DNA of 59,836 nucleotides from positions 1 to 59,836 of the forward strand of contig JBCCWS010000035.1 of NCBI GenBank assembly GCA_039193195.1. The letters are read 5' to 3'. Positions 1 through 9,317 of this stretch are shown here, one piece after another. The first letter of the stretch is position 1; the number at the start of each line of letters is the position of its first letter. A model generated the notes under the pieces. The model did no database searches and was not told the origin of the DNA. It was given only the letters and a program-made list of their open reading frames with translations. The position numbers were made by a program, and so were the translations under genes. Source of the DNA: Pseudomonadota bacterium (GTDB lineage Bacteria; Pseudomonadota; Gammaproteobacteria; Steroidobacterales; JBCBZW01).

Positions 1-105
1 ATCCTCGACAAGGTTCGGGACAACCCGCGCCGGGTGGTGTTTGCCGAGGGCGAGGAGGACCGCATGATCCGGGCCGCCAACTCGTACGCCTCCGCCGGTC
101 TGGGT
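1..105 (+). pseudogene. maeB: Malic enzyme (PTA-like domain) fragment
   Basis: Reading frame 1 is open from the window edge and encodes 35 residues containing the stretch NPRRVVFAEGEEDRMIRAA. This matches the start of the C-terminal phosphotransacetylase-like domain of NADP-dependent malic enzymes of the MaeB type. The match stops at codon 35, exactly where the edge repeat begins, so the rest of the domain is missing here. The upstream part of the gene lies outside the window. The disruption is seen directly; loss of function is inferred, since the malic enzyme catalytic domain could still be made. Confidence 0.75.
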
Positions 106-208
106 TGCGCCTCCTCCCGTGGGACCTGCCACGCTCGTCCTCGCGCCGCGCTCAGGGACAACAACTCGCGTGCGAGTTCATCAACGAACTTCCAACTCAG
201 GACACTAG
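104..208 (+). repeat. Partial copy of the edge MITE-like repeat
   Basis: These 105 bases match 59629-59733 with only about four differences and in the same orientation. The segment ends in CTAG and carries one terminal inverted repeat (roughly 178-208) of the element described at the right edge, but the other terminal repeat is absent. It is therefore a truncated copy. It sits directly against the broken malic enzyme gene. Confidence 0.85.
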
Positions 209-582
209 AGTTTCCTAAGTCCTGCTGACGTCTGCCCCCCGACCCCCTGCTGACTCAGGCGTGCCTACGGTCCCAATCCCAGACTGGGGGTGCCCTGTCG
301 CGTCGCCTTTGTGGCCTCAACGCATTGTCGGTGGCCGTTGCCTACGGTGATCACGCAATCCTGGGTCGTCTACGTGTAGTCGTAGGACTGGCGCTTTTCT
401 CAGCGTTGTCTCGAGATATGCAAGCGGTTCTGTAGCCGCTCGTCCTTCCGTAGGGGAACTCGATTGACGGACTTGCGGCGGATTGCCACTCTCTTCCGCT
501 AGCGAATAGTTATGTTTAGTTAATGGAATAATATGGCTTTTTTTTGATTTCACGCATGACCGGCTTTCGAAGGGGTGGTTTG
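209..582. other. Intergenic, no convincing gene
   Basis: No open frame here resembles a protein family. The last 80 bases (about 500-560) are AT-rich, with a run of eight T, unlike the GC-rich surroundings. They lie just upstream of the start of the next reading frame and may hold its promoter. Confidence 0.5.
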
Positions 583-1291
583 ATGAAGAGAAGAGTGTTC
601 ATTCTTTCGCTACTGCATTTGTTGGTGGTGACCTCAGTCTTCGGTGTGGCGCACGGCCAGCGTGGTGGCGGTCACGGTGATCAGAACCATTGATATCTTC
701 AATTCTTTCCTACCGTCTTGCACCACAGTGCTGATTCCGGTCGTGACTAACTTCGGCAGCATCGATTCGTTTGAGTTCATTCTTCGGCCGGTTACCTTCT
801 GTACTGGCACGCGCTCGCTTCTGGCGCAGAACCTCTGCCCTGACGCGTACGCTCTAGTGGATGCATTGGCTGGCGTGCAACGACGGTGCGGATTCAGCTT
901 TGCAGCGAGCGCAGAACCAGGGTTTCTCGACACCGTGCTCGGGAATGTGCACCCTGATAAGGTCCGTGGCGCCATTACCGACATCAGGCGATCCGTCAGG
1001 CTTGGTCGCGCTGCTGCCGTGATAGCGACGACGGTCATCATTGCCGACGATCTTACGGTGATTGGTGTCGCCGATGACGTCGGTCTGATCGTCACGATAG
1101 GGGGATGGGGGCTCTCGACAGTAGCTGACGTAGCGCTTTCAGGTGCCTTGGCAGTTCTCGGTGAAGCCGAGGATGAGCAGATTCCTGATGTTGGGCCACC
1201 ACCGTACACAGGAGAGGCATTCGAAACCATGGCCGGGGCATATGCGATCAACCCAGAGTGCGACCCGGTTTCCGACACCTTGGGCCACTAG
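583..1291 (+). pseudogene. Frameshifted secreted protein, possible toxin-type remnant
   Basis: ATG at 583 opens a clear signal peptide (MKRRVFILSLLHLLVVTSVF, then GVAHGQ) that ends at a TGA at 691-693. The next frame is open through the same region to 1291 and continues as a protein-like sequence of about 200 residues with four cysteines in its first half. Joining the two would need a single shift near 661-690. The second half has a hydrophobic stretch with IADDLTVIGVADDVGLIVTI, reminiscent of the hydrophobic DD-rich linkers before toxin tips in Rhs and similar polymorphic toxins. That resemblance is weak and the family is otherwise unrecognised. Confidence 0.45.
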
Positions 1292-1753
1292 TTAGCGAAC
1301 GGTCGTACGCCTTCATCCTCACGGCTCGAGGATAATCTAAAGTTGACCGACTGTTGGTGTGATGGCGCCGAGGAGAATAACCTCCCAACGCAGGCGCACC
1401 ACACTATGCCGAAGGGCGATGGCCAAGACCTCGTGCTGGCGGAGGAGTTGCGGGCGTGCGCGAGCAATCGACATGACATCGATGTCGATGATAGAGTCAA
1501 CGGTACCTGCTTGCCGGACTCATCGACCACGGGGCAGGAGGGCAACTCGAGCGCGATTCCGCATCCTGGCAACAGCAGCTTGCTGCACGGCTCCGAAACC
1601 ATGCAGCTGCTTCTGGATGCCTGCGATACGTTGTCAACGCCAGCGTTTCGCCAGTTTCTGCGCGATGTGGCGAGAGGGTACACTGAGGGAATACCTTTGG
1701 GGCCTTTCGTCTAGTTCCGGTTCCCCGTTACCACTCAGCGACGAGGCATCGAC
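1292..1753. other. Region with an open frame but no recognisable gene
   Basis: A plus-strand frame is open from about 1343 to 1714 and is in frame with the reading frame that starts at 1754, separated by one TAG at 1712-1714. Its translation has a plausible helical C-terminal part (MQLLLDACDTLSTPAFRQFL) but no family I know. It may be the upstream part of one broken gene together with 1754-2294. Confidence 0.3.
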
Positions 1754-2294
1754 GTGGAAATTACTAGCGGCTTCGAGGACCTACCCAAATCACCACTCGG
1801 GTGGGATCCAGCTGCGCTGGTGGTAACGGTGGCGAACTTTTCGCTTGAGTGCCTGGAAGCGACCGCCCAGTACCTCACTGATGCGGTGGACTTAGTAGTA
1901 GAGGCGCATGCTGCCACTCCCACCCGGGCGTTCCCTATCCGGGTGCGTAGTGGCGGCGGTGAGCTGTCTGAGAGAATGTTCTGGCGTCTGCTGGGTGAGA
2001 GTTCTCGTCAGGCAGCCGGGCTCGTATCGCGGTACATCGCGCGAGTGTCAAAGGTTGAGCTTACGATCTACAGCTGGGACGACGCTGTTCTGGGTGTATG
2101 AATACCATGATGAGCTGGGAGACGGGCTGACGCCACGGCGTCACTTACCGGAGTCCACGCGGCGTCGGCTTGATTACTGCGCTTGCGTGGCCGACGCCCG
2201 CCTCCAGCGGCGCTCGACGTCCAGCCTGCTTACCACCGGGCTTCACGACTATGACATCGACGCGCGGGCGTGGGTGAAGCGGGGTGATTGGTAG
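1754..2294 (+). pseudogene. Hypothetical protein, split by a frameshift
   Basis: A GTG-started frame (1754-2101) encodes a soluble protein of 115 residues that stops soon after YSWDDAVLGV. The adjacent frame carries straight on (YEYHDELGDGLTPRRHLPE...) to a stop at 2294, so a one-base shift near 2095-2100 would join them into about 180 residues. I do not recognise the family. Lying between a possible toxin remnant and an ACP-like gene, it could be an immunity-type partner, but nothing in the sequence proves this. Confidence 0.35.
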
Positions 2295-2339
2295 GGTCTC
2301 TACGCAAGCGGGCGCACCGCGCGAGTGCAGGATCCTTTC

Positions 2340-2645
2340 CTAGCGTCGGGCCTCGTCACGCCACGCAAAGACGTGCGATTGCGCCTCCAGCGCCCCGGCG
2401 AGTTCGCCGAGTGTCGCATCCTCCCGATAGGATCGGTTGAGCACTTCCGTAATGCACTCGGCGGGAAGCGAGGGCATACGCACTCGCAACGCGCAGCTCA
2501 GTTCGGCCACGCGCACGAGGTCCAGGTCCAGATCGCTACGTAAATGCGTTTCCAAGGTCGGTCGGTCGTCTGCACTGACGCCGTGCCAGCGGTCGATAGC
2601 GGTGATCGCCGCGATGACAATCTCGATTTCACTCAACGTACTCAT
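2340..2645 (-). CDS. Acyl-carrier-like protein lacking the serine
   Basis: 101 residues from an ATG at 2645. The pattern LRSDLDLDLVRVAELSCAL followed by an acidic C-terminal helix region (REDATLGELAGAL) resembles the helix-2 region of acyl carrier proteins, where the usual motif is DSL with the phosphopantetheine serine. Here the serine position is leucine, so the protein could not be loaded in the normal way. It could be a degenerate carrier or a structural paralogue. The ribosome binding site is weak, the neighbours are pseudogenes, and the family call is tentative. Confidence 0.45.
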   Translation of the reverse strand: MSTLSEIEIVIAAITAIDRWHGVSADDRPTLETHLRSDLDLDLVRVAELSCALRVRMPSLPAECITEVLNRSYREDATLGELAGALEAQSHVFAWRDEARR

Positions 2646-3237
2646 CAGACTCGCGCTCTCTACTGGCGCCCTGCGGATCGTAGTGTTCGTGCCCCGGGGA
2701 CGGAGAATGGACAAGCGACTGATCGCACCGGGCCACTCCGGCTGAGACGTTGGTAGGTCATTTGGGATGAGTGAGCTCATGATGCTGTTGCACACGGTTG
2801 GATAGGGCGCTGCAGGGCGTCGCTCAGGCGCTTGCGCACGTAAACAACGGAGCAGCAACTCATAGGTGCTCTTTGCAGCGCCGATATCGCACGCGCCGGT
2901 GTCAGATCCGATCAATGGGCGCCGCCGCGACCTGCGCACAAAGGGCTGATCCCCTTTACGTGCCTGCTCGTGCTTACCTAGGGGCCGTACCGGTAGGCTA
3001 GGGGGTCGCCGGCGAGCGGGTCGCCCCGGGGGCCTCTTCTCAGCGTCTCACCGTTCCTGGATGGGCCAAAACGTACTCGGCGAGGGCACTATGGCCTGTA
3101 CGTCGCGTGCCGAGCGTAGCAAATGGCTGATCTCATTCCACCAATCAACAGTTGGCTTCACCGGATGCAGGCCGGTGAGAGGCGTTTCGCCAAACGCCTG
3201 GTGGGCCGCTTGGTAGATAGGGTGACGCTCAGCGAGT
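2646..3237. other. Intergenic, no supported gene
   Basis: Several short frames exist on both strands but none resembles a family or has a good ribosome binding site. A minus-strand frame ending at 3048 runs into the antisense of the helicase remnant and is not supported. Confidence 0.4.
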
Positions 3238-4232
3238 AGCACGGGTGCCAGGGAGAAGCTCACGCGGGGGCTGGCGCAGGCCATCGCGTGATCCACGGCG
3301 TCGCAGGCTCTGGCAAGACGATGATCCTGGGGTATCGCTGCCGCCACCTTGCAAAGTTCCTGCGCAAACCTATCTTGGTGCTTTGCTACAACGTGGCGCT
3401 CGCTGCTCGCCTTCGCGCCCTCATCGATGAGCACGGCGTAAACGATCGGGTCAATATCTCCAGCATCCATCGCTGGGCAAACACTCCGCTCAGATCCTAC
3501 AATTTCGCGCCCCGGCGCCGGTGGGAGATAACTTCGACGCAGCGATCGAGTTGCTTATCGAGCAGGTGAGCAAGGGGCGTATTCCCCGCGGCCAGTATGG
3601 CGCCATCCTCATCGACGAAGGACATGACTTCAACGCGATTGGCTTCGCCTAGTCGTCGACATGGTAGATCCCGACAGCAACTCCCTGCCGTTGCTTTGCG
3701 ACGATACGCAATCCCTCTACAAGCGCACCGAAGGGCTCGGCTTCTCGCTCAAGGACGTCGGCATGGAGCGCTGCCCGCGGTACGCGTCTTTGACAGTTTC
3801 GAGGAGGAGGCCGCTTACATCGCTCGTATGTGGGGCAAGCTCCACGACGCACGAGGAACCCCTTGGGGCGACATGTGCGTGCACTACTGTCATGGGTGGA
3901 TGGGGAAAGGGATCAGCGATGCGCTCACGCAAGCTGGCGTGCCTCACGAATGGCTCAAGGACTCTGCGAGCAAGCGCAAGCTGAGCGCGGGGGAACCGAC
4001 GGTCAAGGTGCTGACCATGCACAGCAGCAAGGGGTTGGAGTTTCCCACTGTCGTGACGGCCGGGATCGGCGCGCTAGGGGGAGATGGAGCACGTCAACGG
4101 GAAGATGCTAAGTTGTTGTACGTGGCCATGACCAGAGCTACCGAGAACTTGCTGCTGACCAGCTCGAAAGCCTCGCCCTTTGCCGAGAAGTTGCAGCGAA
4201 TGGCGGAGCTTCATCGGGAAGCGGTCGCTTAA
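3238..4232 (+). pseudogene. UvrD-like superfamily I helicase, degraded
   Basis: Helicase motifs appear in order but in different frames: GHRVIHGVAGSGKTMILGYR (Walker A) near 3280-3340, AILIDEGHDF (Walker B) near 3600-3630, DDTQSLYKRTEGLGFSLKDVG near 3695-3760, and VLTMHSSKGLEFPTVV with LLYVAMTRATENLLL near 4008-4155. Going along the DNA the frame changes about four times, and an in-frame TAG follows the Walker B segment. The part that should hold the NYRN motif is missing, indicating an internal deletion. The family is usually a DNA helicase with an N-terminal nuclease-related (NERD) region, which I could not find upstream. It is clearly non-functional. Confidence 0.85.
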
Positions 4233-4306
4233 GCTGACGTGTATCGACTCTTCGAGTCTGTCAGTGTGCCGCTATCCGTGTTGCGCCTTAGGCCCTTGCC
4301 CGATCG

Positions 4307-5743
4307 ATGACTTGGATCGACACTTCTATTCTCCTCGCCTACCTGGTGATGCTGATTGCGCTGGGCATCTACGCGCTGCGCAAGCAAGAGACGGTGGAGG
4401 ACTACTACCTGGCGGGGCGCCGTCTAGGGCCAGTCACCATCGCCTGTCTGTGGATGGCCTCTTGGGTGGGTGGGGCATCCATCGTCGGTTCGTCCTCGCG
4501 TGCTTTCGAACTCGGCATCACATCGGTGTGGTACATCGCCGCCATCGCCCTGGGTTGCCTGGTGTTCGGATTGACCATGGCGGCGCGCATTAAGCAGGAA
4601 AGCGACGAGCACGCTCACTTCACCTTCCCTGATTATCTCGAACACCGTTTTGATGCCAAGACACGCTTGGTCTCCACGATCGTGATGATGATCTCCTTCG
4701 TCGCCGTGTCAGCTGGGCAGTTGGTCGCAGCGGCGGCCATCCTGCAGGTGCTGTTGGGTTGGGAGTTCCATCTGGCGTTGATCGTGGCCGCCGCGGTGGT
4801 GGTGGGGTACACGGCAGTCGGCGGTTATCTCGCGGTGACCTACACCGACTGGATGCAGTTCACCTTGCTGCTCGTGGGTCTGGTGGTCGTGGGGATGCCC
4901 ATCGCGATAGCGAAAACGGGCAGCTGGGCAGATCTGCGTGCAGCTCTCCCGGCCGCTCAGTTCGATCTCGGTGCTTCCGGATGGGGCAACATCGTCTCTC
5001 TCGTCGCCTCGATCGTGATGAGCTTCTACGTGAGTATGGACAGCTACACGCGGTGCTATGCCGCACGCGATCCGCAGGCAGCGCGCAACGGAGCGCTGTT
5101 GGCCGTGCTGTTCATCATCCCCATGGCCATCTCGGCCACTTGGCTCGGACTATCGGCAGCCGTCCTGTTCCCGGAGGCACAAGTCGCCGATGGGATCCTC
5201 ACGGTCTTCGTGCTCGAGACCTTTCCCGTAGGGCTCAAGGGCTTGGTGCTGGTGGCCATCCTGGCCGCCATCATGTCGAGTGCCGACATCTGCATACTCT
5301 CCGCTTCCGCCAACTACTCGAAGGATCTCCATGCGCGGTTCATCAGCCCTGGTATGGAGGAGGGCGCCATTCTGCGCTTGGGGATAGGAGCCTCGGTGGT
5401 GATCGGCCTGTTGGCACTGCTGATGGCGTGGACACTGCAGGACATCATCGGCCTCCTACAGATTTCCTTCACTGTTTTGTCCGCGTCCTTGTTTATCCCC
5501 ATCACCCTGGCCACCTTCCGCAAGCAGGTCAATCCGACAGCTACCTTCTGGAGCGTTTGCCTATCCTTGATAACGGTGATTGCGTGGCGAACAGCTCAGG
5601 GTTTTGGGGCTGCCGGCTGGTTCCAGATCGATCCCCTGTACCCGGGTTTGCTGATCTCTGGTGTAAGCCTTGCCCTGGTGTGCGCGCTGTCGGCAGATCA
5701 GCGGCCCACTGGCTCCGCACGAGGGCTCAGCGAGTTCCCGTGA
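4307..5743 (+). CDS. SSS-family sodium:solute symporter
   Basis: 478 residues with about 13 hydrophobic segments. The N-terminus has the family pattern of a first helix followed by EDYYLAGRRLGPVTIACLWM and a small-residue-rich second helix (WVGGASIVGSS). A later block LAAIMSSADICILSASANYSKDL matches the conserved helix-8/9 region of the family, including paired serines near the sodium site. The protein would import a small solute with sodium; the substrate cannot be told from sequence. It stands alone: upstream is the broken helicase, downstream a convergent gene whose end overlaps by 17 bases. The start ATG has only a weak ribosome binding site. Confidence 0.88.
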   Translation: MTWIDTSILLAYLVMLIALGIYALRKQETVEDYYLAGRRLGPVTIACLWMASWVGGASIVGSSSRAFELGITSVWYIAAIALGCLVFGLTMAARIKQESDEHAHFTFPDYLEHRFDAKTRLVSTIVMMISFVAVSAGQLVAAAAILQVLLGWEFHLALIVAAAVVVGYTAVGGYLAVTYTDWMQFTLLLVGLVVVGMPIAIAKTGSWADLRAALPAAQFDLGASGWGNIVSLVASIVMSFYVSMDSYTRCYAARDPQAARNGALLAVLFIIPMAISATWLGLSAAVLFPEAQVADGILTVFVLETFPVGLKGLVLVAILAAIMSSADICILSASANYSKDLHARFISPGMEEGAILRLGIGASVVIGLLALLMAWTLQDIIGLLQISFTVLSASLFIPITLATFRKQVNPTATFWSVCLSLITVIAWRTAQGFGAAGWFQIDPLYPGLLISGVSLALVCALSADQRPTGSARGLSEFP

Positions 5744-6965
5744 GGCGCGACACCAGAGTGGAGTAGCGGATGATCGGTCGCCGCTGCACGGATACAAGCT
5801 CAAAGCCCCGTGCCACTAATGCGGCCTCTACCTCGGGCATGTGCAGCGCGCCCCAGGGAATGACGATGTGTGCGTAGTCCAGCAACGCGCTGTCGAGGGT
5901 CCTCAGCAGCTTCTCGTTCCGTAGCGTGAGGATGTCGTGTTCCAAGGTTGTCGGTGGTGCTTGCGAGAACAGCGCTAGCCAGTCTTCCAAGGTGCGGGTC
6001 TGCAGCGTCTCACCTACCTTGCTCAAGTAGGCGATCGTCGCCGCTGAGAACTCGCGCGCGTCTACATCAGCATGGCGAATGTGCGGCCAGGGTACGTCGT
6101 GTGAGGTGAACGGGGCGGTTGCCTCGCCGTCTGGCGCTGCGCGTTGTTGACCGGTCTCCTGCGCCGTTGATGCCACGCTATTCGCGAGTAATTCAGCGAG
6201 TGCCGGTTGCTGCGTGAGGCCGATCGACTGGGCTAAGCCCTGGTAGGACAGCCCAGCGCTGAGCACGGCGTCCACGTCGGTGACGCCCTCGGTGAGCACC
6301 ACAGTGTCCCGATGGCTTAAGGCGGAGAACAGCGCTTCGTAGCTCGCCTGCTCGCCGAAGTGCACCATGCCGATCAGATCGACCGAGCTGTCTCCATCAT
6401 GCGCTTGGAAGCGTCGCTGCTCCAGCATGACGGCGTGGCGTGAAAAGGTGATGTAACCTGCAGTCGCCTGAGTGATGCTTGAGAGGATTACAGACGGCGC
6501 CGCGAGCACCACCAGTACCACGCTGGCCACGGTGGCGAGCACCGCCAAGCCCGCTGCTCGCCAGAAGGTACTGCGCTTCTCGCCAAGGTCCGTCGGCTGT
6601 AGCCACCAGCGCCCCCCGCTGTGCCGACGCAGTCTCACGATCAGGGCAGCGGCCAGCAGTACCTGGGCCAAGGTTAGGGATTTGACCAGCACGTCCGGCG
6701 CTACCAGTAGCACCAGCGGCGGTGCCCCGAGCGTTGCCCAAGCGGTAAACGCGCCGATAGTGATGGCAATCGCGGCGGGTGCGCGCGGGCTGATGATCCA
6801 AACGATCAGCAGTAATTGGCCGGCGACGGTGGCGAGAAGCGCAGCCCAGTTTCGCGTACTCGCGAGCGTCGCGCACTGACTCGCGCAGGCGGTCAGCTCG
6901 TGGACGGCCGACAAGACGGCGTCGAGCGCGAACAGCCATACGGCAAGGTTGATTAGCAGAGTCAC
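5727..6965 (-). CDS. TraB/TIKI-like domain membrane protein
   Basis: 412 residues. The first 190 or so hold several hydrophobic segments, then a soluble domain begins with DLIGMVHFGEQASYEALF, continues with TVVLTEGV and ends near IVIPWGALHMPEVEAAL. The early GMVHFGE and late GALH motifs are those of the TraB/PrgY/TIKI (EreA/ChaN-like) superfamily, whose TIKI members are membrane-bound metalloproteases. Whether this protein is a protease is not shown. It lies convergent to the symporter (17-base overlap) and about 95 bases downstream of the phosphonate operon on the same strand, without an obvious functional tie. Confidence 0.65.
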   Translation of the reverse strand: MTLLINLAVWLFALDAVLSAVHELTACASQCATLASTRNWAALLATVAGQLLLIVWIISPRAPAAIAITIGAFTAWATLGAPPLVLLVAPDVLVKSLTLAQVLLAAALIVRLRRHSGGRWWLQPTDLGEKRSTFWRAAGLAVLATVASVVLVVLAAPSVILSSITQATAGYITFSRHAVMLEQRRFQAHDGDSSVDLIGMVHFGEQASYEALFSALSHRDTVVLTEGVTDVDAVLSAGLSYQGLAQSIGLTQQPALAELLANSVASTAQETGQQRAAPDGEATAPFTSHDVPWPHIRHADVDAREFSAATIAYLSKVGETLQTRTLEDWLALFSQAPPTTLEHDILTLRNEKLLRTLDSALLDYAHIVIPWGALHMPEVEAALVARGFELVSVQRRPIIRYSTLVSRLTGTR

Positions 6966-7060
6966 CAGGTGGGTGCAGCCAACGAGGGGGAGCCCGTTAC
7001 GCTACACGAGTGACAGCTGACCTGCACTCGTGCCTGCGGCTGCACGGGGCTTCGCTGAAG

Positions 7061-8206
7061 TCAGCGCAAGCCCCGGTAAGCCTCGAGCACCGCTTGCTCG
7101 CTGATCACTACGGGATTGTTACCGAGGCGCATTAGGTTGATCTCCCTCGCCATGCGCTCCACTTGGCCATCGGAGATCGCAGGTGCGGGCAGTTTCGCCG
7201 GCATGCCGAGAGCACGGAGTAGGGCATGGAGCATCTCGGCGGCCTCGTTTGCGTCCCCACACCCGAGTAAGGACCAGAGTTTACGCAGGGTGATCTCCAG
7301 TTCCTCTTCCTCCAGTCCGCGCTGAAGCTGCCGTGACGTGCGGTCGGCGTTGATGCGCATGAAGTAGGGCAGGGTGAGCGCCGCGGCGTGGCCGTGAGCG
7401 AGGCCGGCGTGCACGGTCAGCGGGTAAGATAGCGCGTGCGCAGCGGTGGTGCGCGAAATGTCGATCGCGCGGCCCGCCAACCAGGCGCCGCGACTGAGAG
7501 GGGTGTAGGCCTGCTCAGTGCCCTGCTCCACGGCCTGCTGCAGGTGGGGCAGCAGTTCACGGATGGCCTCGGCAGCGTACTCGCGACTGGCGATCGTGCC
7601 GCCTACGGCCCAGTAGGACTCGATGGCCTGGCAGAGGGCGTCGAGGCCGGCGCAGGCCGCGAGTTGTGGCGGAGATGAGCACGCCAGGGACGGATCGACT
7701 AGGGCGGCATCGGGGAGCAGGCAGGGATGGTCGAGCGAGTGCTTGATGCCGTCTATGTACAGCGCCGCAAAGCGCGTGACCTCAGCGCCTGTGCCGGCAG
7801 TGGTGGGCACGGCGATCAGCGGCAAAGCGGCTCGCTGCGGCATGGTCCCGCTGAGCAGTGCCTCCCTTGGGGACTGGGGCAGCGTGCAAAGCGTGTTGAT
7901 CGCCTTGGCCATGTCCAGGACGCTACCGCCGCCGATCGCCAGCAGAACATCCGCCTGCCCTTCCCGCAACCAGCTGATCCCTCGCTGCACGTCATCCACG
8001 GTGGGGTTGCGCTGAAATTGGCTGAAGTGCCTGACCGTCACATCGGCGCGCAGCATGTCCCTAAGGCGCGCCTTGGCGCCGCAGCCCTCGAAGGATGCTT
8101 GGCCGCGGACTAGCGCCACGTGGCGCGCTCCTCCCAGCAGCTCAGGCAGGCGATCGAAGGATCTGCGCCCGACGTGCGTTGGCAGTTCAGTCAGCACCGA
8201 GGGCAC
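7061..8206 (-). CDS. Iron-type alcohol dehydrogenase, likely phosphonoacetaldehyde reductase
   Basis: 381 residues of the group III (iron-dependent) alcohol dehydrogenase family. The nucleotide-binding GGGSVLDMAK lies at 92-101, and candidate metal ligands are D189 and Q193 in AGLDALCQAIESYW, H257 in TTAAHALSYPL and H271 in GLAHGHAAALTLP. The C-terminal ending (NPVVISEQAVLEAYRGLR) resembles phosphonoacetaldehyde reductases. The predicted reaction is phosphonoacetaldehyde + NAD(P)H to 2-hydroxyethylphosphonate. The start codon overlaps the end of the decarboxylase gene by 20 bases, so the two are translated as one operon with pepM. The substrate is assigned from context; the fold is certain. 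Confidence 0.85.
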   Translation of the reverse strand: MPSVLTELPTHVGRRSFDRLPELLGGARHVALVRGQASFEGCGAKARLRDMLRADVTVRHFSQFQRNPTVDDVQRGISWLREGQADVLLAIGGGSVLDMAKAINTLCTLPQSPREALLSGTMPQRAALPLIAVPTTAGTGAEVTRFAALYIDGIKHSLDHPCLLPDAALVDPSLACSSPPQLAACAGLDALCQAIESYWAVGGTIASREYAAEAIRELLPHLQQAVEQGTEQAYTPLSRGAWLAGRAIDISRTTAAHALSYPLTVHAGLAHGHAAALTLPYFMRINADRTSRQLQRGLEEEELEITLRKLWSLLGCGDANEAAEMLHALLRALGMPAKLPAPAISDGQVERMAREINLMRLGNNPVVISEQAVLEAYRGLR

Positions 8207-9317
8207 GCATCAGTTTGCACTTTTGCATCTGGGGCGAATGCGTAGGGCGCCCGAGATCCGCCCGCCATCCTCGGCCGATGCGCGCATCGATAAGACACGG
8301 ACCTGGCCGGGCTTGGCCAGCGCTTACGGCGCGGGATAGGGTTTCGACGCTCTCCGTGCGTTGCGCATGGCGGTAGCCCAGCGCGGCAGCGACGCTCACC
8401 AGATCGATGTCCTGTGCCACCGTCGGCTGGCCACCCACCGAGTCGTGCACGCCGTTGTTCAATACCACGTGCACCAGGTTTGGCGGCGCCAAGCTCGCTA
8501 GCGTCGCCAAGCCCCCGAGGTGCATCAAGGCCGCGCCGTCGCCGTCCAGGCAAAGCACCTGCCGTCCGGGCTGGCGCACCGCGATCGCGAGGGCGATCTG
8601 CGAGGCATGGCCCATGCCGCCGACGCTGTAGAAGTCCCGTCCATGGTCCTGACCGTGGCGCGTGCGCAGCTCGAACAGTTCGCGACCCGCCATACCTGTG
8701 CTGGCCACCATGATCGTCTCGTCAGCGCTGGCCCCCAGCACCGCGTCGATCGCCGCCTCCCGTGTCGGCAGAGCGGATGTTGCCTTCGGTGGCGAATGTT
8801 TTTCAAAGGTGCCCGCAGGCACGATCATGGCCGCCGGGCCCTGTCGGTGCTGGGCGGTCTCAAGGAGCTGGGTGAACTGGGCGCGCCAGCGCTCACCGGG
8901 CGTATCCAGCACTCCGTGCGCCACGCAGCACGCTTCCAACAAGTGGCGAAGCACGCGCCCTTGCGGCAAGTGCTGCGGTTCGTCCGACCTCCCAGGCTCG
9001 CCGCGCCAGCCTATCAGCAGCAGCATGGGAATGCCGTATACCTCCGGCGATGCCAGGGAGAGCAGGGGGTTGATGGCGTTGCCGATGCCGGAGCTTTGCA
9101 GGTACACGAGGGGCACACGGGCGCTGGCTAGGTAGTCTCCAAGGGCGAGGCCAATGGCGCCGCCCTCGTTGGCGGCGATCACGTGTTCGCCGGGCGCCAA
9201 GGTGTCGAGCTGAGTGCAGAAGGTGGCCAGCACCGAGTCCGGCACGCCGGTGAAATACCCTACGCCCTGCTCGCGCAAGTGAGTGAGCACGGCATGCGGG
9301 TCGAGCGGCGGGCTCAC
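8187..9317 (-). CDS. ppd: Phosphonopyruvate decarboxylase
   Basis: 376 residues. A thiamine-diphosphate enzyme with the N-terminal pyrimidine-binding half (GVPDSVL and the activating glutamate E51 in [13 protein letters not shown]) and the C-terminal pyrophosphate half ([17 protein letters not shown], with NN at 287-288). The length fits the short decarboxylases of the phosphonate pathway rather than the 550-residue acetolactate-synthase type. It would convert phosphonopyruvate to phosphonoacetaldehyde, the irreversible step that pulls the PEP mutase reaction forward. The start overlaps the pepM stop by 4 bases, giving operon order pepM-ppd-reductase. Confidence 0.93.
   Translation of the reverse strand: MSPPLDPHAVLTHLREQGVGYFTGVPDSVLATFCTQLDTLAPGEHVIAANEGGAIGLALGDYLASARVPLVYLQSSGIGNAINPLLSLASPEVYGIPMLLLIGWRGEPGRSDEPQHLPQGRVLRHLLEACCVAHGVLDTPGERWRAQFTQLLETAQHRQGPAAMIVPAGTFEKHSPPKATSALPTREAAIDAVLGASADETIMVASTGMAGRELFELRTRHGQDHGRDFYSVGGMGHASQIALAIAVRQPGRQVLCLDGDGAALMHLGGLATLASLAPPNLVHVVLNNGVHDSVGGQPTVAQDIDLVSVAAALGYRHAQRTESVETLSRAVSAGQARPGPCLIDARIGRGWRADLGRPTHSPQMQKCKLMRALGAD

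Noticed and set aside
634-1278. Long open frame on the minus strand opposite the secreted-protein region
   Set aside because: Low-complexity S/T/A/R-rich translation typical of the antisense of a GC-rich gene, with no signal or family match.
3048-3470. Minus-strand frame of 140 residues overlapping the helicase remnant
   Set aside because: Mostly antisense to the helicase Walker A region and without a start or family; its 3' part looks protein-like but nothing supports it.
4759-5766. Long frame inside the SSS symporter gene
   Set aside because: Shifted-frame shadow of the symporter: R/G/S-rich composition, no family, and the symporter frame has clear helices.
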